Shown: positions 9,970 through 20,610, numbered from the stretch's first letter. The stretch: 64,000 bases of DNA from Triticum aestivum (GCF_018294505.1 NC_057801.1:848606274-848670273); one strand, 5' to 3'. Made by a program: numbers and translations. The notes: generated from the letters alone by a model not told the origin.

Positions 9970-12747
9970 TTTTTTTTTTTGGAAAAGGGGGACTCCCCGG
10001 CCTCTGCATCAGGAGTGATGCATACAGCCATCTTATTGAAGAAGCAACAAAAAGTGCGTACAAAGTTCCATAGTCTCTAACTGAAAACAATAAAAAGCAG
10101 CCCACACAGAGCGCAGAAGGCTAGAAACACTAACTAGCCAATAAAGGAGCCACAACCGGCTGGCTATATAGATAGGGAAACTAATTGCCTATCCTATGAC
10201 ATGACCGCCATCCAAACCGGTTGAAGATATCCCGAGCAACCATCTCCCACCGGGTAGACCCAGTAACCAAATGCTCCATGGCCTCCATCGGAGTGAGTAA
10301 TGACCATGAACGGATCAGCGCCGTAGCTCGGAAGATAACCTGCAAAAAATGAATTCGTGATGATCTGTTAAAAACGTATCGCATAAGACTGCCACACACT
10401 CAGCAATGAAGTGGCCTTTGTTGCCACAACGATAGCATAACATTCTTTCTTTTTTTCGCGCATACTTTGCCGCCCTGTTCAGCTCAGCCTTTCCAGATCC
10501 CTCCACTGACATCACCTCAACCTCGCCATTATTAGTAGGAGCCGCCTCCGCCAGAGCTGTAACAACCTCCATAGCCTGACAAGTCAACGCAGTCTCATCG
10601 GTATTTACACCAATCGGTGTCTGATCCACGACAACATGCTGCTGCCTTGGGCGATAGCGACCACCTCGGCCGCCCCGTCCACCACGGTTATCACGAAAAC
10701 CACCACGGTTCCTATGAGCTGGTCCGGCCGGCCCTTCGACGAAACCTCCCGTAGGCCCCAGGAAAGGTCTCTCGGTCGAGCCGTCACATTGCCAAGCATA
10801 CCCCCGCCCACCACCTGTGGACGAGGATCCCCGGTGCTGTCCGTCACCATACGCGTTGAGACCATCATCACCCCATTGACCACGAGGCACCGACGAGTCA
10901 CCCCCCCCTCACCGGAGCCATCTGCAGCTGCGCCTGCTCCAAAGCTGGTGCCGTCGGATTGTGCGACTGCCGAGCCACGAACTACGGCGGTCGGGCCCCG
11001 ACCTGCATCGCCTGAGGACGCGGCTGTCCAGCCGACGCTGGAGCAGGTGGCCGATGAGACGGTGTACCATGACCCGCAGTCGCCGTGGGGAGAGGCGCCG
11101 GTGGCCTAAGTCCGCCCCGACCGGCGACAGGAGGCGGGGGTCTACCCGCCGGCAAAGTTCCGCGGCCGACCGCGCCTGGCCTGGGCAGGCCGCCGTGCAG
11201 CGTTTGTCGGGCGCCATTTGGCCCCTGGGCCACCTGGTTTGAGGCCGGAGGAGCGGCCGCGCGCAGACCCGAACGGCCCCGACCCGCGGCCATAGAGGCC
11301 GCCTCTCCGCCCCGGCCGCCTCCCGCAGGCTGAGGCAAGCCTCCGCGCCCCACGCTGCCCGGGACGCCGGCCTGAGCGCCGGCCTTGGCCGGAGGAGGGC
11401 CTCCGCCCGCCATGCAACGAAGCGCGGGAACCCGACGAGCGCGCCCCGCCCCACGATCAGAGAAGCAAGATCGCAGCCTGGGCAGCAGAACCCTAGGCCG
11501 CCTCGAACAAGATACCTCTGTCGTCCCGTCGATCGTGCATGGGGGTGTAGCGATCCGCCCTCTAAAACTATCCAAGTTAACCTAGGCCTCATACCCGGTT
11601 ATCTCAGACCCACCCAAGACAGAGCCCGGCTCACTCAGAACCGGCCCGTCAGGAAGGCCCTCGAGCGCACAGCCCAGGAGAGCGTTCAAACGCGTCGCCC
11701 GCTGCTGCGAGATCGAGATCGACCGACTCGCCGGCGATCTCGCCATGGCCGCCGCCGGCACACCGCCAGAACGGACAAGCCTTTTCTTCCGTTTAACTTG
11801 AATCCAAGAATCTGGATGAATCAGATCGAAAAGAGTAAGGTTCGGTAGACTAACCTTTGGAAGGGGACCCTTCCATGGTCGGACCGCCGTCACCGCCGTT
11901 CGACGGTGAACCACTCGCCGGACCATCTCCTTCTTCTCTCCCGCAGGAAGCCCCACCCTTGCCGGATCTTCAACTGGCAGCACTCTATCCACCGTCGAGG
12001 CCACCTCGTCCTCATCATAGCCCGCATGGAAGAATTCGCAGACTAGGTCGGAGGGGGTCGGCGTTGGTGGAGAAGCGTCCGGATCGTCACCGTCACCGTC
12101 CGCATCATCCTCGTCGGCTCCGGCCAGCGCCCAAAACCGGCCGCCGACCCGAGCCACCGCCCCCGAGTGCATGGTCCCGACGCTCGTCGGCCGGTCAGTT
12201 GCGTCGCCCCGGTCGCTCGGAAGGTGGAGTACCTGTGCAATGGCCGCGGACGCCTCCCGCATCGTCTCATGCGTCGTCGTCAAATCGATCATTTCGATCT
12301 CCTCTCTGTGAACCTCCTGCAAAACTGACAACACATGGACATCGAAGTCAACTAAAATAAAACGCATCCCTACCTCGATCTGAACGTCCGCCGCCAGGTA
12401 GTCGCCGGCAAGGATGTCGTTATCCATATCACGAAGTGACGTCCAGCGCGATGACAGAGAGTGCTGTAGCCGTCCCTCGATCCATCCGCGGATCGGATCC
12501 GAGAAACGAACCACCCACTGATCCGCCATGACCCGGATCTCATCATCCCTGGTGTTATCCTCTGAGATCACCGGCGGAGGTGATGGGGTCCGCCGCGCGA
12601 CTGGCGGCCAAAGTGCGCCGGACGGCTGCGCGCCCGGCGGTAGCGCGTCAGGCGGCCTTGCGGCGCCGCCCAGGACGTCGCCTCCCATCTTGTAGAGAAA
12701 GGACTTAGAAACTAAAACACCCCCCCCCCAGCTTTTGTACAGAAAAC
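9970..12747 (-). mobile_element. LINE D: non-LTR element with ORF1 and almost no ORF2
   Basis: Read on the minus strand, a leader with a run of G (12721-12729) is followed by ORF1, then the extreme 3' end of ORF2, a 3' UTR ending in the motif also found in LINE E (gcagaggccggggagtcc), and a poly(A) tail (T run 9970-9980 on the plus strand). The ORF2 tail (10376-10181, 'HFLQVIFRATALIR' to 'FGWRSCHRIGN') matches LINE E at 41909-42104. Everything between the ORF1 zinc knuckle and this tail, i.e. endonuclease and reverse transcriptase, is absent. The element lies inside a Stowaway MITE. I found no clear target duplication. Confidence 0.85.
10377..12688 (-). pseudogene. LINE D ORF1 (nucleic-acid-binding protein with CCHC knuckle), disrupted
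   Basis: The first open block runs 12688-11582 (368 codons, acidic and proline-rich, ending in a stop at 11582). A second, G/P/R-rich block (11575-10982) and a third (10890-10377) follow in other frames. The third carries the zinc knuckle CYRCGNKGHFIAEC (CX2CX4HX4C) after a 'GGRGGRGGRYRPRQQ' RNA-binding-like stretch. ORF1 proteins of this class coat LINE RNA. The open blocks are probably one ancestral ORF broken by a stop and frameshifts, though I cannot exclude an intron or distinct ORFs. Overlapping minus-strand frames at 10909-11592 are GC-rich shadows. The reading is lost right after the first knuckle, where the deletion junction with the ORF2 tail lies (about 10365-10377). Confidence 0.7.
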
Positions 12748-12807
12748 AGTATGTAGTCCATATTGAAATCTTTAAAAAGACTTAATTACATTTACGAACG
12801 GAGGGAG
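12748..12807. mobile_element. Right piece of the Stowaway MITE split by LINE D
   Basis: Begins tatgtagtccatattgaaat and ends gaacggagggag, followed by ta (12808-12809), the expected Stowaway target dinucleotide. Confidence 0.75.
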
Positions 12808-12809
12808 TA

Positions 12810-14097
12810 TTTGGGAACTTGCCTGACCTTTTGCATGAACTTGCCTCGTTCCAAAAAAAACTACAACCCCCAGCACCACGGGTCTCTCTGATCTAGATCA
12901 CAAAAAAAAAATCATACCCCAAAGTTGCCTGATGGTGAGCACAAACTTGCCTGTTGCGAAAAAATGACCACGAAAAACCCCTCCACCACTAGTTCGACCA
13001 CAAAAATCACGCAAAATCCGACACGAGAACGAAACATGCATTTGTTCATGTAGATCTAGACACCCCCGCCATGTTGTTCAAGCATTTGTTCGCCCATTAC
13101 CTAACCTAAGCACCACCGCCCTGTCAAAAACGCGAGGAACTACTTGGAACTCGCTTCAAGGCGAGGAATCACCGCGAGTGCCGCTGCGTATCCGCCCCCC
13201 CTTGTCGGCATGGAAACACCGCGAGGAGCTACACACCGCGAGCAACAGAGAGATTCGAACGGGGGGTTACCTTGGTTCGCGACGATGAACCGCCTACTTC
13301 CTCCCCGCCGCCCCAAATGAGGCCCACCGCACTTCGCCTCCTCGCCCCCCCACCCCACCCCCAACTGCCGCTCTGCACGGTCGTGGAACTCGCGTCGCGA
13401 GCAGCTCCCCGCGGCCACCGTGCAGCGCGCGAGAGCAATTCGACGCGCAGACCCCTCGCGACGCCGAACCCCTCCCGAGAGTGCCAGTTGGATTTGCGGT
13501 GAGGCGGGATTTGTTCAGCGCCGTCGGCGAGGCAAAATGAGGCGAGGCGAATTTGGTCGAGAGAGGGAGAAGGAAACCGCCGAATGTGCTAGTTGCCGTT
13601 GCGGGACGGGGAGAAGACAGAGATAATGCGTGGGCCCCACCAACCTAGACGTTTCGACCAAGCGCGTCGTTTCGATCCGACCAGGTAACACCTGGGCGCA
13701 CCGCTGCGCGATCGATCTCGATCTAACGGTGGAGCGAGGGTGTGGTGGCGAGAGCTAAAAAGTGCAGCTGCACTTTTTAGCATTTAGGTTGCTCCGTAGT
13801 AGACTGAGAGACAAACGGAGATCTTGCTCTCGTTCCAATATACCTACTCCGTAGTAGAGTCGGCCAACGAACACCTCAAAGAAGTTGAATTACTGCTTGA
13901 GTTCCAGGTTCCTACATAAAACGGAGACCAGCTCAAAAAATACTGTTCCGAACAAAAAATGAACCCATCATGAAACGGAGCCACCCAACTGGAGACCGAG
14001 TCGACAACCTCAAAATATCTGCATATAATGAGACGACTGGGCCGAACGAAGTATACGACGTTACGAAGCCAAATTAATAACACCCCGGGATTCAATC
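12810..14097. other. CpG-rich stretch without a recognised gene
   Basis: 13130-13740 is GC-rich with several short open frames on both strands, none resembling a known protein. It may be a former promoter or 5' region. A perfect 28-bp palindrome lies at 13754-13781, and a repeat of the 9889-9933 segment at 13794-13840. The stretch just before the F-box start at 14098 shows no clear TATA. Confidence 0.4.
13754..13781. repeat. Perfect 28-bp palindrome
   Basis: gctaaaaagtgcag and its exact reverse complement abut with no spacer. It could be a MITE remnant or terminator-like hairpin; nothing around it decides. Confidence 0.8.
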
Positions 14098-14160
14098 ATG
14101 GAAGTAGAGCCGGCAGCAATAGCAGCCTCTCTCCCGGACGACCTCCTGCTCGAGATAAGG
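14098..14160 (+). pseudogene. F-box gene, N-terminal fragment
   Basis: An ATG at 14098 opens a 21-codon frame MEVEPAAIAASLPDDLLLEI, the start of an F-box (compare SLPDDVVMDIL in the intact gene at 30284). The reading ends abruptly where CACTA-type subterminal sequence begins at 14161. F-box proteins are substrate adaptors of SCF ubiquitin ligases; this fragment cannot encode one. Confidence 0.6.
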
Positions 14161-14489
14161 GCCCATAGTGGTAGCGCTTGTCCATAAAAGCGCTACTGCT
14201 TAAATCTGTAGCAGTAGGGCTTTCTAGTATCCCTAGCATACCTGAAATGGTCTATCCGTTTTAGTAGTAGCGCATTTTACAGACTCGGCGCTACTGCTAT
14301 GCTTATATTAGCAGCGCTTGTGCTTCCCCAGCGCTACTGCAGCTTAGCAGCAACGCTTGCTTTTTAAAAGCGCTACTGGTGAGCTCCTGTGTATAAGCAT
14401 TTCCCTAATAGTGTACCATGTCGACTTGCCTTCACATTGTCGACGAGGCATGGCTTGACGTCGTGGAAGACTGCATTTTCCTAATAGTG
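14161..14489 (-). mobile_element. Two stacked CACTA right-end fragments
   Basis: 14161-14400 consists of palindromic 'gtagcgct...agcgctac' units typical of a CACTA subterminal region, ending at 14413 in ttccctaatagtg (CACTATTAGGGAA on the other strand). A second terminus, ttttcctaatagtg, ends at 14489. No matching left end or transposase is present, so these are end remnants 76 bp apart. Confidence 0.7.
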
Positions 14490-14827
14490 AGAATAAACAA
14501 TCGCCGAGGATACATATGAAGCATAGTCTCCAGTGAATTTTATTCCATGCAAGATAACCATCCTCTTCCACGGGATCCTCCCGTCCACAACCGTCGTGTG
14601 GCCTGGTGTTTCGAGGTGGGCGCGGACTTGCTATGATTCAGCTTTTAACTCATGGTGAATGTGGATCCTATTTCAACTGTGGCCGACGCTTCGCAAAGTA
14701 ATGCACGGCATGTTTGCTAGTGTAAAAGAAAAAGTTAAACGGACTCGGTGGGCATCCTTACATATTAGGGCATCTCCAGTACCTGCCCTCAAGTATGGCC
14801 GCGGGTCTATGCGTACTCACCATCGAT
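14490..14827. other. No gene recognised
   Basis: Unique-looking sequence without supported coding potential. It may be a host remnant downstream of the F-box fragment. Confidence 0.4.
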
Positions 14828-14844
14828 AAGGTCCAAGATCTATT

Positions 14845-15489
14845 CTCCTCCTTCCTCCACCAAAAAAGTTAGGATTTCTGCCTCCCGCCGCCGCCGCCGC
14901 AGGTCCGCCTCATCTCCGGTGGCCCTAGGGCCATGGGGGCGCGGTGGATCTCGGCAAGGGTCGGTGGGAGGGCTCTGTTTTTAGTCGTTTCTTTCAGTTT
15001 TGCTAGGGTTTGTGTCCTGCTCAGAAAGACGAGACGGCGGTGGCTCCCTGAAGATGGAATAAAGGTCTCCCCGCCTAGTCCCCGTTTCGGCGGCGCGTCT
15101 AGCATCGTTGGTGGGCGTGTGGAGGTGTGTCTCCGGCGGATCTATCTTTGGTGGATTTGCTCGGATCTCGTCGTTGTTCGTCTACGTTCGTGTGTCTTCG
15201 GATTGGATCTTTCTGATCTACATTATTCTTCATCTGCGGCGGTTGCTGTTCTGGTGCGCTGGTCCTACGGGGCCTTAGCACGACGACTTCCCGACTGTCT
15301 ACTACAACAAGTTGTGCCCGACTCCAGCGATGGAGGGGCGATGACGGCGGCGCGCCTTCGGCTCGCTTCAGTGCTAGTAGTCGTCGCTAGGTGGTCTATG
15401 GATCTGGATGTAATTTTTATTATTTCTGGTATTCGTTGTACTGCCATGATTGAAGATGAATAGATCAGAAATTTCCTCGCAAAAAAAAA
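14845..15489 (+). mobile_element. Poly(A) non-LTR retro-insertion with 17-bp target duplication
   Basis: The insert ends in an A run (15479-15489) and is bounded by the direct repeat aaggtccaagatctatt at 14828-14844 and 15490-15506. The body is GC-rich at the 5' end and shows no convincing protein; the 176-codon frame across it is not like any family I know. A 5'-truncated relative lies on the minus strand at 56092-56318 and shares the block 'gatggaggggcgatgacggc' and the 3' tail. It is probably a non-autonomous element or truncated LINE mobilised by LINE machinery. Confidence 0.85.
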
Positions 15490-15506
15490 AAGGTCCAAGA
15501 TCTATT

Positions 15507-15925
15507 TCTCTCTAATGAAAAACAGGTGGAATAAGGAAATTTTGACACACGAACAATGATTTTGCTTCTCCTTACTTTTGCTGCGTTAAAAACAATATAA
15601 AAAATGCAGATTAATCTGCATGCATGCAAAGGCGTCACAAAGTTCCTTTAAACTATCGGAATGGAAGTTTGTGGGTTGCACGTTTTTAGGAAGATATCAC
15701 GGCTGATTATTATTTTGAAGAAGAAAGTTAAAGGGGACGTTACGCGTCATCCGGCTGATCCGCGCGTGGAATCAGCCGGGTCGCTAGCCACTCGATGCGT
15801 TCGCCCAGCTTGTCCTATAAGCCGTACGTCTTTTAATTTATTTCTTCTTCTTGTAGCTGATCATGGTAACCGCTTTTACCTGTCCATCCCCATATGACTG
15901 GTTTGACTATTGGCATGCACAACAG
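15507..15925. other. No gene recognised
   Basis: AT-rich then mixed sequence. A short inverted pair (cggctgat / atcagccg, 15750-15779) is the only structure seen. Confidence 0.4.
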
Positions 15926-16158
15926 TGACTCCACACGCCCGTTTTCTCGCCCATATCTAAAGTTGTCAGTTGCCATGTATTTTTGCAGGTACATGGCAAC
16001 TGCCCTAGCTTTGCTTGTAAGCAGATGACAACTCTTTTACCTGAGTTGCCATGTGTTTTTGCATGGTACATGGCAACTGCCATAGAGTACACGTAAGCAG
16101 ATGACAACTCTTTCTTTTTACATGGCAACTGCCCTAGCATGCTTGTGAGCACATGACA
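15926..16158. repeat. ATGGCAACTG repeat element, left part
   Basis: Five copies of atggcaactg or its complement cagttgccat within 200 bp, with repeated 'gcagatgacaactctttt' units. The same motif family resumes at 26335-26660 beyond CACTA B, so B and the attached CACTA end appear inserted within this element. The outer segments both contain 'cacacgccc' or its complement-like forms. Class unknown. Confidence 0.65.
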
Positions 16159-16189
16159 CACTAGTAGAAAAGAGGGCAATGGTCCAGGC

Positions 16190-16450
16190 CGGGTCAGCCC
16201 ATTAGTCCCGGTTCAATCCAGAACCGGGACCAATGGGAGCATTGGACCCGGTTCGTGAGCCCCGGGGGCCGGCCGGGCCACGTGGGCCATTGGTCCCGGT
16301 TCGGCTGGACCTATTGGTTCCGGTTGGTGGGACGAACCGGGATTAATGAGCCTCGCTCCTGGCCCACAACCATTGGTCCCGGTTGGTGGACTGAACCGGG
16401 ACCAAAGGTTGCCCTTTAGTCCCGGTTGGTGGCACGAACCGGAACCAATT
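16190..16450. repeat. Subterminal palindromes of CACTA element B
   Basis: Repeated gtcccggtt ... aaccgggac units, mostly as hairpins of 35-40 bp. The core AGTCCCGGTT differs from element A's AGTCGCGGTT by a single C/G change, so the two families probably recognise their own ends differently. A tatatgtac TATA-like stretch follows at 16459-16467. Confidence 0.85.
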
Positions 16451-16986
16451 AGTTGCCTATATGTACCCCTCGCCCGCGAGCAGAGCACTCCCACTGCTCT
16501 GTTTTTCGTGGCCGGCGAGGGGAGAGCTTTGTGGTGCTCTAGCTCACCTCCTATGCACACGAGGTGTTTGATGGAATGCCCGAGCCACACTACTTAAGCT
16601 TTCTCTTCTCCAAGCTCGACCTCCAAGCTCCATTTTCCTCAATATTTGTCTAGGTTTAGCGGTCCGTCACGTCCCGTCCCCATCTTCACCGCCGTCGATT
16701 GCCCGTGCCGATCTCGTCGCCGGCATCACCGTGGTGAGCCTCTTGTTCTTATCTTCTTTCTGAAAGGAAAAAAAATCTTACTTGTATATTTATATAGATA
16801 CTTGTATAATTTTCTTACTTTTATTATTGCATCTTATATAGTGCGATGGTTTTGGTATCCGCCCCCGTCGGCCCTCGTCCTGTCTATGATTCAGATGTGG
16901 TATATATTATCTTTTCATAACTATTGGTTCATTTATTGTTTATGACAATTATGCCGACCAACGTGACATAGATTTTATTTATCTAG

Positions 16987-17292
16987 AAGGTTGTTGAACC
17001 GGAAATTCCAACCGACCCTATTGTCGAGAGGTTAAATTTAGTTGAAGAAGAAAACAATTTGTTGAAGGAAAAAATTAGAAAAATTGATGAGGAGAAGATG
17101 ATATTGGAGTTGCATGTTGTGGATGTCGTCGATGATCACAAAATCAAGATGGATGCAATGTGCTTGAAAATTAGAAAGATTAGAAAATATGTCATTCATA
17201 CCGAGGCTTAGTATCATTATGCCGTTGGATCAGTTGTTACATTGGTTACGATTATGATCACATTTGTTTTCGCATTGAAATGTTTTACATAG
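16987..17292 (+). pseudogene. Small coiled-coil/membrane ORF of CACTA B, one nonsense codon
   Basis: After an acceptor (tatctag, ending 16986) the frame reads 74 codons, VVEPEIPTDPIVERLNLVEE then a K/E/L-rich heptad-like coiled coil, to a TAG at 17209-17211. It then continues open for 26 more codons, YHYAVGSVVTLVTIMITFVF.., a hydrophobic segment that looks like one membrane span, ending at TAG 17290-17292. The TAG probably replaces a TGG Trp codon. A likely upstream exon starts at the ATG 16846 (MVLVSAPVGPRPVYDSD). I know of similar small ORFs upstream of transposases in Triticeae CACTA elements but no established function. Element A has no room for it (520 bp between terminus and transposase). 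Confidence 0.55.
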
Positions 17293-17473
17293 TTTCAGTG
17301 TATGGTTTAATTAATTTAGATGCTCTGCAGAGCTTTATGTTGTTAGATGAGAACTATGTATGTACTTTGGTTTTAATGTGATGATGAACTTCTATTAATT
17401 TGGTCACTTAATTATCTATTCATGATGTTATGTAATGATTTTTGACACACTTAATTATATATAATGCACGCAG

Positions 17474-19478
17474 ATGAACCGGCAATGGATGTACGGTTCA
17501 AGACACACCTCCGAGTACATTAAGGGCGTGCATGATTTTCTCGAAGTGGCTGAGGCAAACAAGCAGAATGGTTTTATGTGTTGTCCATGCCCTATATGTG
17601 GGAATACGAAGTCTTACTCTGACGGAAAAATCCTCCACACCCACCTGCTTTACAAGGGTTTCATGCCACACTATAATGTTTGGACGAGGCACAGAGAAAT
17701 AGGGGTTATGATGGAAGACGGCGAAGAAGAAGAGTACGATGACAACTATGTGGCCCCTGAGTACGGTGATGCTACTGAAGATCAAGAGGAACCAGACGAT
17801 GTGCACGATGATGCTGCAACGGGCGAAACTGCTGAAGATCAAGAGGAACCAGACGATGTGCCCGATGATGATGATCTCCACCAGGTCATTGTCGATGCAA
17901 GGACGCAATGCGAAAGTCAAAAGGAGAAGCTGAAGTTCGATCGCATGTTAGAGGACCACAAGAAAGGGTTGTACCCCAATTGCGAAGATGGCAACACAAA
18001 GCTCGGTACCGTACTGGAATTGCTGCAGTGGAAGGCAGAGAATGCTTTGCCTGACAAAGGATTTGAGAAGCTATTGAAAATATTGAATAAGAAGCTTCCA
18101 AAGGATAACGAATTGCCCGACAATACATACGTAGCAAAGAAGGTCGTATGCCCTCTAGGATTGGAGGTGCTGAAGATACATGCATGCCCTAATGACTGCA
18201 TCCTCTTCCGCGGTGCGTACAAGGATCTGAACGCATGCCCGGTATGTGGTGCATTACGGTATAAGATCAGACGAGATGACCCTGGTGATGTTGACGGCGA
18301 GCCCCCAGGAAGAGGGTTCCTGCGAAGGTGATGTGGTATGCTCCTATAATACCACGGTTGAAACGTCTGTTCAGAAACAGAGAGCATGCCAAGTTGATGC
18401 GATGGCACAGTGAGGACCGTAAGAAAGATGGGAAGTTGAGAGCACCCGCTGACGGGTCGCAGTGGAGAAAAATCGAGAGAAAGTACTGGGATGAGTTTGC
18501 AAGTGAGCCAAGGAACGTATGGTTTGCTTTAAGCGCGGATGGCATTAATCCTTTCGGGGAGTAGAGCAGCAATCACAGCACCTGGCCCGTGACTCTATGT
18601 ATGTATAACCTTCTCCTTGGATGTGCATGAAGCGGAAGTTCATTATGATGTCAGTTTTCATCCAAGGCCCTAAGCAACCCGGCAACGACATTGATGTGTA
18701 CCTAAGGCCATTAGTTGAAGAACTTTTACAGGTGTGGAATGGAAACGGTGTACGTACGTGGGATGAGCACAAACAGGAGGAATTTAACCTAAAGGTGTTG
18801 CTGTTCGTGACCATCAACGATTGGCCCGCTCTCAGTAACCTTTCAGGACAGACAAACAAGGGATACCACGCATGCACGCAATGTTTACTTGACACCGATA
18901 GTATATACCTGGCAAGCTGCAGGAAGAATGTGTACCTGGGCCATCGTCGATTTCTTCCGACCAACCATCAATGTCGAAAGAAAGGCAAGCATTTCAAAGG
19001 CGAGGCAGATCACCGAAAGAAGCCCGCCATGCGTACCGGTGATCACGTACTTGCTATGGTCAATGATTTACACATAATCTTTGGAAAGGGTCCCGGCGCA
19101 CTAACTGTTCCGAGTGACGCTGGGGGACACGCACCCATGTGGAAGAAAAAATCTATATTTTGGGACCTACCCTACTGGAAAGACCTAGAGGTCCGCTCTT
19201 CGATCGACGTGATGCACGTGACGAAGAACCTTTGCGTGAATCTGCTAGGCTTCTTGGGCGTGTATGGGAAGACAAAAGGTACAGCTGAGGGATGGGAGGA
19301 CCTACAACGTTTGCACGAAAAAGACGGCATGCCTCCAAAGCAGTATGAAGGTCTTGCCAGCTATGCTCTTACCAAAGAAGAGAAGGAAATCTTCTTTGAA
19401 TGCCTGCTTAGTATGAAGGTCCCGACTGGCTTCTCGTCTAATATAAAAGGAATAATAAATATGGCAGAGAAAAAGTTC
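17474..19478 (+). pseudogene. TNP2-type transposase of CACTA B, broken and C-terminally truncated
   Basis: The ATG at 17474 (MNRQWMYG) follows directly on an acceptor (cacgcag), as in element A. Frame 1 runs to about 18300, where a C run (18302-18306) shifts the frame (expected continuation RKRVPAKVMWYAPIIPRLKR is in another frame). A TAG at 18562-18564 stands where A has Gln in GEQSSSHS, and a second frameshift follows near 18610. The third block (18621-19478) keeps TINDWPALSNLSG and SSIDVMHVTKN. Similarity to A stops after NMAEKKF at about 19478; the DUF4218 and DUF4216 regions are missing and A-rich tandem repeats take their place. It cannot make a transposase. Confidence 0.9.
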
Positions 19479-19552
19479 AACTTTTTCAGAGTTCATTTGA
19501 AATACTTTAATGTCTTATGGTTCGGCCCTCGTAATAATTAAACATAGCAACA

Positions 19553-20610
19553 ATAAGTATTTCGTTTTAAGTAGAAACAAAATAAAATAAATAAAGCAAA
19601 AAGAAAACAAAAAAACAAAAAATGTGTTTTCAAATTTGAAAACTAATGGCACTAACAGAAAGTTTATAATTTTCCTAAAACTAAAAGCAAAAACAATTAA
19701 AAAATAAAGCAAGAAACAAAAGAAAATAAATAATGCAGAAAACAAAAGAAAAAAACAATAATAAGTATTTTGTTGTAAGTAGAAACAAAATAAAATAAAT
19801 AAAGCAAGAAAGAAAACAAAAAAACAAAAAAAGTGTTTTCAAATTTGAAAACTAATGGCACTAACAGAAAGTTTATAATTTTTCTAAAACTAAAAGCAAA
19901 AACAATAAAAAAGAGCAAAAAACAAAATAAAATAAATAATGCAGAAAACAAAAGAAAAAACAACAATAAGTATTTTGTTGTAAGTAGAAACAAAAGAAAT
20001 AAATAAAGCAAGAAAGAAAACAAAAATACAAAAAAAGTGTTTTCAAATTTGAAAACTAATGGCACTAATAGAAAGTTTATAATTTTCCTAAAACTAAAAG
20101 CAAAAATAATGAAAAAGTAAAGCAAAAAACAAAAGAAAATAAATAATGTAGAAAACAAAAGAAAAAACAACAATAAGTATTTTGTTGTAAGTAGAAACAA
20201 AATAAAATAAATAAAGCAAGAAAGAAAACAAAAAACAAAAAATGTGTTTTCAAATTTGAAAACTAATGGCACTAACAGAAAGTTTATAGTTTTCCTAAAA
20301 CTAAAAGCAAAAACAATTAAAAAATAAAGCAAAAAACAAAAGAAAATAAATAATGCAGAAAACAAAAGAAAAAAACAACAATAAGTATTTTGTTGTAAGT
20401 AGAAACAAAATAAAATAAATAAAGCATGAAAGAAAACAAAAAACAAAAAAGTGTTTTCAAATTTAAAAACTAATGGCACTAACAGAAAGTTTATAATTTT
20501 CCTAAACTAAAAGCAAAAACAATTAAAAAATAAAGCAAAAAACAAAAGAAAATAAATAATGCAGAAAACAAAAGAAAAAGACTGGAAAAAAATAAATATA
20601 GCAACAATAA
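19553..20610. repeat. A-rich ~207-bp tandem array in CACTA B
   Basis: About five copies; the phrase ataagtattttgttgtaag recurs near 19762, 19966, 20173 and 20381. Each unit also holds ttcaaatttgaaaactaatg and cactaacagaaagtttat. The long minus-strand open frame here (20479-19697) reflects the lack of stops in the complementary T-rich strand, not a gene. Confidence 0.9.

Noticed and set aside
10909..11592. 227-codon Arg-rich minus-strand frame
   Set aside because: It is an off-frame shadow in the GC-rich ORF1 region of LINE D; the G/P/R-rich frame at 10982-11575 fits an ORF1 protein better.
14933..15463. 176-codon open frame
   Set aside because: It lies wholly inside the retro-insertion; composition and lack of any motif speak against a protein.
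16981..17292. Host coiled-coil gene
   Set aside because: Its position between CACTA B's leader and transposase argues that it belongs to the element.
19697..20479. 260-codon minus-strand open frame rich in Phe and Leu, looking like a membrane protein
   Set aside because: It is the complement of the A-rich 207-bp tandem array in CACTA B; the same peptide repeats with the unit and has no family resemblance.
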